Shown piece after piece: positions 38,042 to 47,556 of a stretch of 49,970 bases of DNA (position 1 is the stretch's first letter; the number at the start of each line of letters is the position of its first letter). Location of the stretch: NCBI GenBank assembly GCA_030429865.1, contig JAUIFX010000007.1, positions 1 through 49,970 of the forward strand, in the 5' to 3' direction. A program made the position numbers and the translations under genes. The notes under the pieces were generated by a model. That model was given only the letters and a program-made list of their open reading frames with translations. It was not told where the DNA came from and ran no database searches. This DNA comes from Gammaproteobacteria bacterium (GTDB taxonomy: Bacteria; Pseudomonadota; Gammaproteobacteria; Ga0077536).

Positions 38042-39435
38042 GATTCTCCCCGCTTGTACGCGCCGCCGGCTGATGCGCGCGCGGCAGCAGCGCTGTCGTT
38101 ACTGAATTCGCGTTCGAGTTCGCGCCGCAGACGCACCGTGGCGTCGCCGGCGTCGAGATCGACGTCGGCCCAGCGCAGGGTCTGGCCGCAGGCGACGTCG
38201 CGGCGCAGGCGGCAGCCGTGGGCGAGCCCCAGGGGCAGCGCGTCGTCGGCCAGCGAACGGGCCGCCGGCACGAGCCTGCCCCACACCGTGTGACCGCCCT
38301 CGCCGTCGAGCGTCTCGCCGGCGGCGAGCGCGCGCTTGGCCGTGGCGACGACGTCGCCGTGCCAGGCCCGTGGCTGCCCGGTGGGCTCGCCGCGCAAGGC
38401 CACCGCGGCCACCGAGATGCCGAGTTCGAGCCCGATCAGATGGTAGGGCTTGTACATCGCGCCGTACCAGCCGCTGGCGTCGGTCTTCAGGCCATACTCG
38501 GCAAAGCAGCGCCGTACGTACGCGTCGCCGGCCTTGAATACGCAGTACACGCCCCAGCGCAGATCGCGCGCCACTGGCACGCTGTCACGCTCGAGACTGG
38601 AGACGACCTCGACCATGCCCGCGGCCTCGAGCACGCCGCCATCGGCGCGCGGCTTGAGCCGCTCGGCCAGGTCGTCGACATCACAGGGCGGGAAACCGAG
38701 GCCGTCGGCCGGCGGCGCGAGACCGGTCGCGTTGGCCACCGCGCACATCTCGATCGCCGACTTCGTGCCGTCGAGAAAACTGTTGAACATCTGCGCGTTC
38801 ATGCCGCCGGCCGCGGCGTCGGCCGCGCTCAGCCCGTAATGTCCCCACACCGTGTCCGGCGTCGAGGCATGGTAGGCCGGCAGGTACTTGGTCCCCTTGC
38901 CGGCGGCGACGACCTCGAAACCGGCGGCCCGCGCCCAGTCGACCATCTCGCAGATCAGCGCCGGCTGGTCGCCCCAGGCGAGCGAGTAAACGACGCCTGC
39001 CGCATGAGCGCGCCGTGCCAGCAAGGGACCGACCAGCGCATCGGCTTCGACGTTGACCATCACCACGTGGCGGCCTTGCGCGAACGCGGCGAGGGCATGC
39101 CGGATGCCGGCGGCCGGGTTGCCGGTGGCCTCGACCACGACGTCCACACCGTCGGCGGCGATCAGCGCGCCCGCATCGTCGCCGACCCAGGTCGTGCCGC
39201 GGCAGAGCGCGGTGGCCGCGTCGCGCGCGTCGAACGCCGCCGCGGGCCAGCCGACGCGCGCGAGGGTGTCGCGCGCGCGCTGCGGATCGAGATCGGCGAT
39301 ACCGATCACGTGCAGCCCCGGGGTACGGCGCGCCTGGGCGAGGAACATCGCGCCGAACTTGCCGGCGCCGATCAGCGCCACGCGCACCGGCCGTGACGCC
39401 GCGGCGCGGGCCTGCAGCAGGGCGTGCAGGTTCAT
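38038..39435 (-). CDS. Gfo/Idh-like NAD(P)-dependent oxidoreductase with C-terminal SAF-like domain
   Basis: VRVALIGAGKFGAMFLAQARR Rossmann; VDVVVEATGNP; C-terminal SAF-like VACGQTLRWADVDLD. Confidence 0.75.
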   Translation of the reverse strand: MNLHALLQARAAASRPVRVALIGAGKFGAMFLAQARRTPGLHVIGIADLDPQRARDTLARVGWPAAAFDARDAATALCRGTTWVGDDAGALIAADGVDVVVEATGNPAAGIRHALAAFAQGRHVVMVNVEADALVGPLLARRAHAAGVVYSLAWGDQPALICEMVDWARAAGFEVVAAGKGTKYLPAYHASTPDTVWGHYGLSAADAAAGGMNAQMFNSFLDGTKSAIEMCAVANATGLAPPADGLGFPPCDVDDLAERLKPRADGGVLEAAGMVEVVSSLERDSVPVARDLRWGVYCVFKAGDAYVRRCFAEYGLKTDASGWYGAMYKPYHLIGLELGISVAAVALRGEPTGQPRAWHGDVVATAKRALAAGETLDGEGGHTVWGRLVPAARSLADDALPLGLAHGCRLRRDVACGQTLRWADVDLDAGDATVRLRRELEREFSNDSAAAARASAGGAYKRGES

Positions 39436-39459
39436 GGGCGGCTTTCCGGTGACGACGCT

Positions 39460-40251
39460 TCAGGCATGCGCCGGCGCCAGCGCCGCGAGACAGTCGTCGG
39501 CGAGCGGCTCGATCGGCGTGAAGTCACGGTGCGCGATCCACTCGGGGCGCTTGAAGCGGCGGATGTGGTTGTCGACGTGGCACAGGCTCAGGTACACGAT
39601 GGTGCGATCGAACGGCGACATGTTCGACGGACTGCCGTGCACGAGGTTGCCGTGGAACAGGATGACCGAACCGGCCGGCCCCTTCGGTGAAACCAGTCCA
39701 CCCGCCTCGACGAGACGCGTGATGGTCGCGTTGTCGATGGTCCACAGTGGGTAGCTCGTCGTCTGCAGATCGTGCCCGGCCTCGAGCGTGCCGCCCCGGT
39801 GGCTGCGCGGGATGAACATCAGCGCACCGTTGAACTCGGTGACGTCCTCGAGGAACAGGGCGATGTTCATCGCGCGGGGCTCCGGCATCAGGTCGTCGCG
39901 CGCCCAGGTGCCGTAGTCCTGGTGCCATTGCCACACGTCGCCGTTGAACGCGGCCTTGGCGTTAATCTTGAACTGGTGCATGTAGACCGGCCCGTCGAGC
40001 AGCTGCATGACCGGCTCGATCAGGCGCGGATGGCGTCCGAGCCGCCGGTAGGCCTCGTCGTAGGTGTGCGCCGCGAACGCGGTGCGCGCGGTCGTCTGGT
40101 CCTTCTCGCGCACCACTTCCTCGCGCTGACTGGCGAAGATCTCGTGGGCGTGCTCGCGCAGCACCGCGACCTCGGCGGCAGAGAACCGTTCCGGCAGGAA
40201 CACGTAGCCGAGCTCGTCGAAACTGGCGAGCTCCTCGTCGCTCAAACGCAT
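39460..40251 (-). CDS. phytanoyl-CoA dioxygenase (PhyH) family, EctD-like
   Basis: WQWHQDYGTWARDD (HxD), FNGALMFIPRSHRGG, GSVILFHGNLVHGSPSN (distal His). Confidence 0.88.
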   Translation of the reverse strand: MRLSDEELASFDELGYVFLPERFSAAEVAVLREHAHEIFASQREEVVREKDQTTARTAFAAHTYDEAYRRLGRHPRLIEPVMQLLDGPVYMHQFKINAKAAFNGDVWQWHQDYGTWARDDLMPEPRAMNIALFLEDVTEFNGALMFIPRSHRGGTLEAGHDLQTTSYPLWTIDNATITRLVEAGGLVSPKGPAGSVILFHGNLVHGSPSNMSPFDRTIVYLSLCHVDNHIRRFKRPEWIAHRDFTPIEPLADDCLAALAPAHA

Positions 40252-40333
40252 CGTCTCCCCCTGCGCTTGCACGCCGCAACGGGCGCGCCCGACAATCGAA
40301 AGCGGAGCATAACGCGGATCGGGGAGCAGGCGC

Positions 40334-41218
40334 ATGACGACAGGTGGCAGAATCGGATTCATCGGCCTCGGCGCCATGGGCAGCGTGATGGCACGCCGCC
40401 TGCTCCGCGCCGGTCACGCCGTCACGGTGTGGGCGCGGCGCCCCGAGGCAGCGGCAGGGCTCGTTGCCGGCGGCGCGCAAGCAGCGGCCTCGCCGGCGGC
40501 GCTGGCACGCGAATGCGAGCACGTGCTGCTGTGCGTCACCGACACCGCCGCGGTCGAGGCGGTCGTATTCGGCGCCGAGGGCGTCGCCGCGGCCGGCCGC
40601 CATGCCGGTGTGCTGGTCGACCATTCGACGATTCATCCGCACGCCACGCGCGAGCTGGCCGCGCGCCTGGCGAACGCCAGCGGCATGGCCTGGGTCGATG
40701 CGCCGGTCAGCGGCGGCGTGCCCGGCGCCACGGCCGGCGAGCTCGTCGTCATGGCGGGCGGCGCGGCGGCCGCTCTCGAGCGCGTGCGGCCCTTGCTCGA
40801 CGCCTACGCGAGACGCATCACCCACCTCGGCGAGGTCGGCAGCGGCCAGGCGGCGAAAGTCGTCAACCAGATGCTGATCGGCGGCGCGGTGGCGGTGGTC
40901 GCCGAAGCGCTCAATTATGCGGCCGCGTTCGGCGTCGAGGCCGCACGCCTGCCCGATGCGCTGGCCGGCGGCTGGGCCGACTCGACGGTGCTGCAGAACC
41001 ATGCGCGGCGCATGGCGGCGGCCGATTACGCCGGCGACGTCGATGCCCGCATCATGGCCAAGGACATGGACATCGCGCTCGACATGGGCCGTCTCACCGG
41101 CGCGCCCATGCCGGTCAGCGCCGTGGTGCAACAGCTGTACCGCCGCTTGGTCGCCGACGGCGATGCCGACAAGGGCCAGATCGGCCTCATGTGGCTGTAC
41201 CGCCAGGAGCCTTTGTGA
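40334..41218 (+). CDS. 3-hydroxyisobutyrate dehydrogenase-type NAD(P)-dependent oxidoreductase
   Basis: IGFIGLGAMGSVMARRL; DAPVSGGVPGATAGELVVMAGG; GSGQAAKVVNQML. Confidence 0.93.
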   Translation: MTTGGRIGFIGLGAMGSVMARRLLRAGHAVTVWARRPEAAAGLVAGGAQAAASPAALARECEHVLLCVTDTAAVEAVVFGAEGVAAAGRHAGVLVDHSTIHPHATRELAARLANASGMAWVDAPVSGGVPGATAGELVVMAGGAAAALERVRPLLDAYARRITHLGEVGSGQAAKVVNQMLIGGAVAVVAEALNYAAAFGVEAARLPDALAGGWADSTVLQNHARRMAAADYAGDVDARIMAKDMDIALDMGRLTGAPMPVSAVVQQLYRRLVADGDADKGQIGLMWLYRQEPL

Positions 41219-41379
41219 GGGTGTTCGCGATTTTCATCGAAATTCGTACCTTTCGCAGCTAGATTCAAGATATTGTTCGAATTTCTGGCGACTTGCGCCT
41301 ACCTGTGCGAGAATCCGGACGTTTTTCCACCACAGGGTCGTGGGCGCGGCGACGGCGGCGTTCGCGGGTGACAGGAACG

Positions 41380-42711
41380 ATGCTAAGAACACTGCTTCTC
41401 CTCTCCATTCTCGTCGCCGCCTCGGCCGCCGACGCAGACGATGATCCACTCGCCCGCGCGCAGGCCCTGATCGAGGCCGGCAAGCCGGCCGAGGCGTACG
41501 CCCTGCTCGAACCGCTCGAGGCGAGCTACGCCGGCGAGCCGGCGTTCGACTACCTCTACGGCGTGGCCGCGCTCGACTCGGGGCAGGCACTACGCGCCGT
41601 GTTCGCACTCGAGCGCGTGGTCGACACCAAGCCCGACCACGGCCCGGCGCGTGCCGAACTCGCGCGTGCCTACCTTGCGCTCGGCGAGACCGACGACGCC
41701 CGCGCCGAATTCGAGAAGGTGCAGGAGATGGACCTGCCGCCCGAGGCGCGCCAGACCATCGACCGCTACATGACCGGCATCGAACTCTTCCACGACCGCA
41801 CGCGCACGCGCTTTCGGCCCTGGGTACTGGTCGGACTCGGCTACGACACCAACGTCAACGGCGCGACCGATGCGAAGAGCGTTATCGTGCCGAACATCTC
41901 GGCCACCCAGCCGGCCCTGCTCGGCGGCACCGAGAACAGCCCGTTGTGGACGCTTGGCGCGGGTACCCGCTTCACCACCCCGCTGGACGTCGAGCGCGGT
42001 CTCAGCCTGTTCGGCCGCATCGGCCTCGATCATCGCCTGACCGTCGACGAGGCGGATTTCTCGACCTCGGCCGCGGCCGGCGCGCTGGGTATCAACCTGC
42101 GCCGCGACCGTCACCAGTTCCGTCTCGCCGCCGAGGCCGACATCGTCAAGATCGACGGCATCGGGCGCGTCAGCGGCGATCGTGAAACCGCCGGCATCTC
42201 GACCCAGTACCAGTACGCGCCGACCGATCGGGACCAGATGACCGCTTTCGCGCAGTTCGCGCTGGTGCGCTACCCCGACCAGCGCGTGCGCGACGTCAAC
42301 CGCTTCACCGGCGGCCTCGGCTGGGGCCACGCGTTCGCCGACGTCGCAGGCACGCCGATCCTTTACGGCTCGATCTTCGGCGGCTTCGACGACGAGCAGA
42401 GCGAAGCCAGCGGCGGCCATTTCGGGCGCGATTTCTACGGCGCGCGCGTCGGCGCCAGCTACCAGCCGCGCGAACGACACCAGGTCTACACGACGCTGAC
42501 CTGGCAGCAGAGCGACTACAGCGAGCGCGACCCGTTCTTCGCCAAGCGCCGCGATGACGAGTTCTTCGACATCGAGGCCGGCTATCGCTTTCAGTACGAT
42601 GAGCACTGGAGCCTGAGCCCGACGCTCCGCTATTCCGATAACAGCTCGAACATCGTCATCAACGAATACGATCGCTTCGAAGTCCTGCTCACGCTGCGCA
42701 ACGACTTCTAG
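41380..42711 (+). CDS. TPR-domain outer-membrane beta-barrel protein (Slam/surface lipoprotein assembly modifier-like)
   Basis: Signal peptide; N-terminal TPRs (ALIEAGKPAEAYALLEPLEASYAG...); C-terminal amphipathic strands ending LLTLRNDF. Confidence 0.75.
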   Translation: MLRTLLLLSILVAASAADADDDPLARAQALIEAGKPAEAYALLEPLEASYAGEPAFDYLYGVAALDSGQALRAVFALERVVDTKPDHGPARAELARAYLALGETDDARAEFEKVQEMDLPPEARQTIDRYMTGIELFHDRTRTRFRPWVLVGLGYDTNVNGATDAKSVIVPNISATQPALLGGTENSPLWTLGAGTRFTTPLDVERGLSLFGRIGLDHRLTVDEADFSTSAAAGALGINLRRDRHQFRLAAEADIVKIDGIGRVSGDRETAGISTQYQYAPTDRDQMTAFAQFALVRYPDQRVRDVNRFTGGLGWGHAFADVAGTPILYGSIFGGFDDEQSEASGGHFGRDFYGARVGASYQPRERHQVYTTLTWQQSDYSERDPFFAKRRDDEFFDIEAGYRFQYDEHWSLSPTLRYSDNSSNIVINEYDRFEVLLTLRNDF

Positions 42712-42730
42712 CGCTCGGAGGTTCGCCATC

Positions 42731-45271
42731 ATGTCAACCCCCCGCCCGCTCCCCCTCATCGTCCTCGCCATCCTGCTCGGCCTGGTCGTCCTGCCCGCCA
42801 GTGCCGCCAGCCAGGCCGGCAAGGTCGTCTACGCCTTCGGCAACGTGAGCGCCGTCGATGCCGACGGCGACAGCCGCGCGCTGTCCCGCGGCGCCACCTT
42901 CGACGCGGGCGACACCATCGTCACCAAGCGCGGCCGCGCGCAGCTGCGCTTCTCTGACGGCGGTTTCGCGGCGCTGCAGCCGAACACCGAGTACCGCATC
43001 GAGGACTACCACTTCGAAGGCGAGGCGGATGGCAACGAGCGCAGCTTCCTGAACCTGATTCGCGGCAGCGTGCGGCTCGTCACGGGGCTCATCGGCCGCG
43101 CCAACAAGCAGAACTTCCGCCTGCGCACCGCCGTCGCCACCATCGGCATTCGCGGCACCTCGGGCAAGATCACGCATTGCGAGGCGAATTGCGGCGAGCG
43201 CGGCCCGGGCACCAGCCTGGCCGGTTACGGCGGCGAATGGGATCTCAACTCGGGCTCGTTCAGCGGCCCGGTCAAACCGGGCCAGGCGAAGTTCTGTAAC
43301 GGCGCGAGCTGCTTCGACATCCCCGGCTTCGGGCAGCGCAGTGACGCTGGCGGCGATGACGGCGGCACCCTGGCCAGCAGCGACGACGAAGACGACGCCA
43401 CCGGCAGCGGCGGCGCAGCCGGCGACAGCGAGCCGGTCTTCCAGGCCGGCGTGCAGGTCGGCGAAGAAGGTCCGTGCGTGTTCGGTGAATGCGCCCAGGC
43501 CGATATCCTCGTCGCGACCGACCAGGCCGGCGCCGTGGCCTTCAACGATTCGCGCCGCGACGGCGATACCGGCGCCGGCGAAGACCTCGGCGTGGTTCTG
43601 CGTAACGGCGAGCCGGTCGCCGTGGTCGATATCGAAGACCGTCCCGACGGTGTGCCCGAAGTCTTCATCGCCACGACCGACATCGCCTCGGTACGCACCG
43701 CCGTGAGCGGCATCAACGAGCCCGGCCTGCGCGAGGGACTGACCGATTTGCTCGACGCCATCCCGGCCAGCGCGCTCGAGACCCTCGCGAGCAACCCGGC
43801 GAGCGTCGCGGCGGAGGACTTCGGCCTGACCATCGACGGCCTGCTGCTCAAGGGCCGCTGGCAGGACGGCTGGCTGCTCGAAGTCGAAGCCAACCCGCTC
43901 ACCGGCATCGACGACCTCGTGCTGACCGAGCTGGACGGCTTCCGCAGCACCCACTTCATCTTCGGTCCCGACCCCGGCTTCGTGCCGTTAGGCGGTGTGG
44001 CCACTTACAACTTCACCGGCGGTACCCGCTCGACCAGCGCCGACGGGCGCACCATCGGCCCCGGCGTCATCAGTGGCAACCTGCTGTTCGATTTCGCGGC
44101 ACGGACCGGCCTTCTGTCAATGAGCGTTCGGCACGCGGCGCGCACCTATAACATGTTCGGCGAACTGGAGTTCCAGAGCATGCGGACGTTCCGAGACGAC
44201 GACGCCCATGCAATCCAGGGTGGAACCGTCTACGACGTCGATATCGAAGGCTTCCTCGCCGGTCCCAATGGTCAGCAAGCCCCGCGTGCCGCCGGCCTCT
44301 CCTACGTCATCGATACACCGGTCAACATCATCGGCGTGGCCGGCTTCGGCCTCGACAAGTTCGTCGCCAATCCTTTCCAACCGGTTCCGAATGGCGCCTA
44401 CGTTGCCTTCGCGCACGGTTTCGAGGATACGTTCGACGAACTCAACAGCCAGGCCTTCGACTTCATCGTCGATGGCACCGACAACCTGGCGTTCCAGCAG
44501 AACGGCGTGGTCATCGACTTCCTCACCCTGGCGCACCCGATCTGCGACCCGGATTGCTTCTTCGAGGCCGACCAGGCTGCGGTCGCCCTCGACGCCACCG
44601 GGCCCGGCGGCGCCACCTCGCTGCCCACGCTCGGCGTGAGCTGGGCGCGTTTCTCGCCGGGCTACGACGTCGAACACACCGACGTCAGCAACCCGCTCGG
44701 CTCCGCACACGTGATCAAGGCCGACGTGCCGACTTCCGTCGCCGCGATTCCCGCACTCGGCAGTGGCCAGTACGGCGCCTACAACATGCTGCGCGGCGGC
44801 ACGCGCCCGACCGTGCTGTTCGAGACCAACGGCCAGCCGTCCGGCGAGCGCATCGGCCAGCTCACGTCCGCGCAGATCGGCATCAACTTCAGCACGGGCG
44901 ACGTCAACGCGAGCTTCGCCGGCAGCTTCCCCGACGGCGCCGGCACGGCGCTGTGGAACCTGAGCGGCGCGCCGGTCAGCACCTGCCCGGGCAGCGCCGG
45001 CTGCTTCGTACGCAGCCAGCCGATCCATTCGCTCGACCTCTCCGGCCAGGTGCTCAGCTCGCGTATCAGCAACCCGCAGGCATCGAACTTCGACTGCAGC
45101 GACGGCTGTTTCATCAGTGGCCATACGCACTTCGACCTGATCGGCGCGAACGCGCCGAACGGTGTCGTCGGCGCCTACCAGGCGCGCACCGACCAGGCCA
45201 TCGAGCCGGCATTCTCGCTGTCGGGGACCTACGTGCTGCAAGGCTCGGTCGGCCCCATCCCCCCGCTTTGA
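42731..45271 (+). CDS. FecR-domain exported protein, large
   Basis: Signal peptide; FecR fold (GDTIVTKRGRAQLRFSDGGFAALQPNTEYRIEDY; FRLRTAVATIGIRGT); 846 aa. Confidence 0.8.
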   Translation: MSTPRPLPLIVLAILLGLVVLPASAASQAGKVVYAFGNVSAVDADGDSRALSRGATFDAGDTIVTKRGRAQLRFSDGGFAALQPNTEYRIEDYHFEGEADGNERSFLNLIRGSVRLVTGLIGRANKQNFRLRTAVATIGIRGTSGKITHCEANCGERGPGTSLAGYGGEWDLNSGSFSGPVKPGQAKFCNGASCFDIPGFGQRSDAGGDDGGTLASSDDEDDATGSGGAAGDSEPVFQAGVQVGEEGPCVFGECAQADILVATDQAGAVAFNDSRRDGDTGAGEDLGVVLRNGEPVAVVDIEDRPDGVPEVFIATTDIASVRTAVSGINEPGLREGLTDLLDAIPASALETLASNPASVAAEDFGLTIDGLLLKGRWQDGWLLEVEANPLTGIDDLVLTELDGFRSTHFIFGPDPGFVPLGGVATYNFTGGTRSTSADGRTIGPGVISGNLLFDFAARTGLLSMSVRHAARTYNMFGELEFQSMRTFRDDDAHAIQGGTVYDVDIEGFLAGPNGQQAPRAAGLSYVIDTPVNIIGVAGFGLDKFVANPFQPVPNGAYVAFAHGFEDTFDELNSQAFDFIVDGTDNLAFQQNGVVIDFLTLAHPICDPDCFFEADQAAVALDATGPGGATSLPTLGVSWARFSPGYDVEHTDVSNPLGSAHVIKADVPTSVAAIPALGSGQYGAYNMLRGGTRPTVLFETNGQPSGERIGQLTSAQIGINFSTGDVNASFAGSFPDGAGTALWNLSGAPVSTCPGSAGCFVRSQPIHSLDLSGQVLSSRISNPQASNFDCSDGCFISGHTHFDLIGANAPNGVVGAYQARTDQAIEPAFSLSGTYVLQGSVGPIPPL

Positions 45272-45308
45272 CGCACGCGGCGCGGCACCGTGACGGTGCC
45301 TGCGCCGC

Positions 45309-45968
45309 TCAACGCCAGGCGAAGCGCGGCTGGTCGTAGTGCGCGACGCGGGTCGCCCGCCCGAGCATGCAGACCTCGCGGAACTGGTAGAGGATCGCGG
45401 CGGTCGGCGCCGCGATCCAGTCCGTGCCGACCGGCATGCGCAGTACCGGTGGTGCACCGTCGGCAACGTGGTCGAGCAGCGGCGCGTCCTCGCGCAGCAG
45501 CTCGGCCACCGGGATACGGTGCACCGAGTCGACTTCGTCGGGGTTGGGACGAAACCGTGCCTGGCTGCCGCCCCAGATGACCACCGGCGTCATGACGAAT
45601 CCGGAGCGGGTCACGAAATCATCGAGGCGCCCCAGGATCTGCCCGGGATCGAGCTCCAACCCGATTTCCTCGTGCATCTCGCGTAGCGCAGTCTGCTCGG
45701 GCGTTTCGCCGGCATCGACGCGCCCGCCCGGGAACGCCCACTGGCCGGCGTGGTTGCGCAGGCGCGAGGAACGCCGGGTCAGCACGAGCGCCGCATGCGA
45801 TTGCCATTCGCCGTGTTCGGGCAGACCATTGCAGCCGGCGCCGAGGCCGGCATCGACCACGGTCACCGCGACCGCCGCCGCGCGCGCCTCCCCGATCTCC
45901 GTCTCGAGCAGCGCGAACGCCTCGAGGCGCGCCGTGATGGCGTGGCGGAAAGCTTCGTCGCAGTTCAC
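45309..45968 (-). CDS. NUDIX hydrolase (CoA pyrophosphatase-like)
   Basis: Nudix box [26 protein letters not shown] start overlapping upstream gene by 4 nt. Confidence 0.88.
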   Translation of the reverse strand: MNCDEAFRHAITARLEAFALLETEIGEARAAAVAVTVVDAGLGAGCNGLPEHGEWQSHAALVLTRRSSRLRNHAGQWAFPGGRVDAGETPEQTALREMHEEIGLELDPGQILGRLDDFVTRSGFVMTPVVIWGGSQARFRPNPDEVDSVHRIPVAELLREDAPLLDHVADGAPPVLRMPVGTDWIAAPTAAILYQFREVCMLGRATRVAHYDQPRFAWR

Positions 45969-46816
45969 CGCGCGTTCTCCGGCGATATGTCCGCGGGCGC
46001 CACGAGCTCGAGATCGGCGACGACGCGCCCGGCCTCGTTGACCGCCCACGTCGCGGCCAGGCCGCCCGCCGCATCGCGCCGGCCGCGGATCTCGAGCGTC
46101 TCGTCCCAGAATACCGGGCGCCGAAAGCGGACGCTGAACGCGAGTGCGTCGCGGCGCCGCTCGCGGTAAAGCGGCGCGACGAGAAAGTTGATTGTCTGCA
46201 CCCCGGCAATGATGGGGGCGCGCAGGCCGAAGCCGCGTGCGTAGTCCGGGTCGAGGTGAATCAGGTTCTCGCTGCCTTCGCAGTAGCCGAGCGTGGAGCT
46301 TGGCGTGCACTGGTGATGCGCCAGCGTCTCGACGGGTCCGGCGGCGCCGCCAGTGGGGACCGTCCCGCGCGCCTCGCGCACCTCGCCCGCGGCCGGCTCC
46401 GGGTCGAGCATCAGTACGTCCGGCGTGACCACGAAGACCTCGGCACCGTCGACGTCGCGATAGGACCAGCGGCTGACCAGCATCACGCCGCGCACATGCG
46501 GCGTGAGCGCGGTGACCTCACCGCTGAGTACGAGGGTTTCGCCGAGCGCGATGCTTCGACGCTGCTCGACGCGCTGGATGACGTGCACGGGCCCCCAGCC
46601 GGGACGACTGGCGCGTATGGCGGCCGTGTTGTGCAGGATCGGCGGCCGTGCGACCAGCGCCGGATCGGCGATGTCACCGAAGACCTGCGGCTCGATGGCG
46701 CACCAGCGATGCAGGCGCTCCTGTTCGGCGCGCGTGACCATCACCGTCTCCTCGGGCCAGCGGTAACCGACCTCGGCGCGGCCAGCACCTTGCGCGCGGT
46801 CCTTGATTTCGCTCAT
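45965..46816 (-). CDS. FAS1-like / MaoC-type dehydratase domain protein
   Basis: N-terminal [27 protein letters not shown] and C-terminal [25 protein letters not shown] hotdog motifs. Confidence 0.8.
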   Translation of the reverse strand: MSEIKDRAQGAGRAEVGYRWPEETVMVTRAEQERLHRWCAIEPQVFGDIADPALVARPPILHNTAAIRASRPGWGPVHVIQRVEQRRSIALGETLVLSGEVTALTPHVRGVMLVSRWSYRDVDGAEVFVVTPDVLMLDPEPAAGEVREARGTVPTGGAAGPVETLAHHQCTPSSTLGYCEGSENLIHLDPDYARGFGLRAPIIAGVQTINFLVAPLYRERRRDALAFSVRFRRPVFWDETLEIRGRRDAAGGLAATWAVNEAGRVVADLELVAPADISPENAR

Positions 46817-47079
46817 CGTTCTCCCCTTCAGGCCCCTCTGAATGACTCCGGGCCGAGCCGATCGTGTTTGCACTGTTCGAGTTCGAGGCGCGACGCGCGC
46901 GGCAAAGCCGGCGAGGGCGAAGCGTCGCAACGCGGAAACCGGGCAGCGCGGGCGCGAGATGCGGGTTGATGACTTGAGCAGCCGCTCCTCTACTACGACG
47001 CCGCGCGATCGGCCGGACGATTGACCGCGGGGCGGCGCCGGCGCCAGACTGCGCCAGGTTCAACTCCGAGGGTCCGTCG

Positions 47080-47469
47080 ATGGTCGCGACGCATTCCGAA
47101 CTCGTGCGTGAATTCTGCCAGAGCCTGGCGCAGGGCGACATGGCGCGCTCGCGCCGCTTCCTGCACGATGACGTCCACTACCACAACCAGCCATGGGAGC
47201 CGATCACCGGCGCCGAGGCGGCATGCGCTTTCCTGCAGCCCTTCGTCGACGGCACCCACTGCCGGCTGGCCGAGATGCGCATTGTGCACCAGGTCTGCGA
47301 AGGCACGACGGTGATGAACGCGCGCGAGGAACTGTGGGTGCGCGGCGACATCCGCGTGATGCTGCCGGTCGCGGGCCTGTTCGTCGTTGCCGACGACGTC
47401 ATCACGCGTTGGGTCGATTACTGGGACCTCGCCACGTTGCGCCCGATCCTGGACGCCATCGACACCTGA
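47080..47469 (+). CDS. NTF2-like / limonene-1,2-epoxide hydrolase-type protein
   Basis: VREFCQSLAQGDMARSRRFLHDDVHYHNQPWEPITG; NAREELWVRGDIRVMLPVAGLFVVADDVITRWVDYWD. Confidence 0.82.
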   Translation: MVATHSELVREFCQSLAQGDMARSRRFLHDDVHYHNQPWEPITGAEAACAFLQPFVDGTHCRLAEMRIVHQVCEGTTVMNAREELWVRGDIRVMLPVAGLFVVADDVITRWVDYWDLATLRPILDAIDT

Positions 47470-47556
47470 TCCGCGGGCACGCGCTCCGCGTGGTGGCCTT
47501 TCGCGGCGCGCTGCGGCACGATTGCGCTCCGAGTTGCCTTCCGACCAGGGGAATCC

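Noticed and set aside
39460-40251. Ectoine hydroxylase ectD
   Set aside because: EctD signature residues are only partly matched and no ectABC genes are present; kept as PhyH family, EctD-like.
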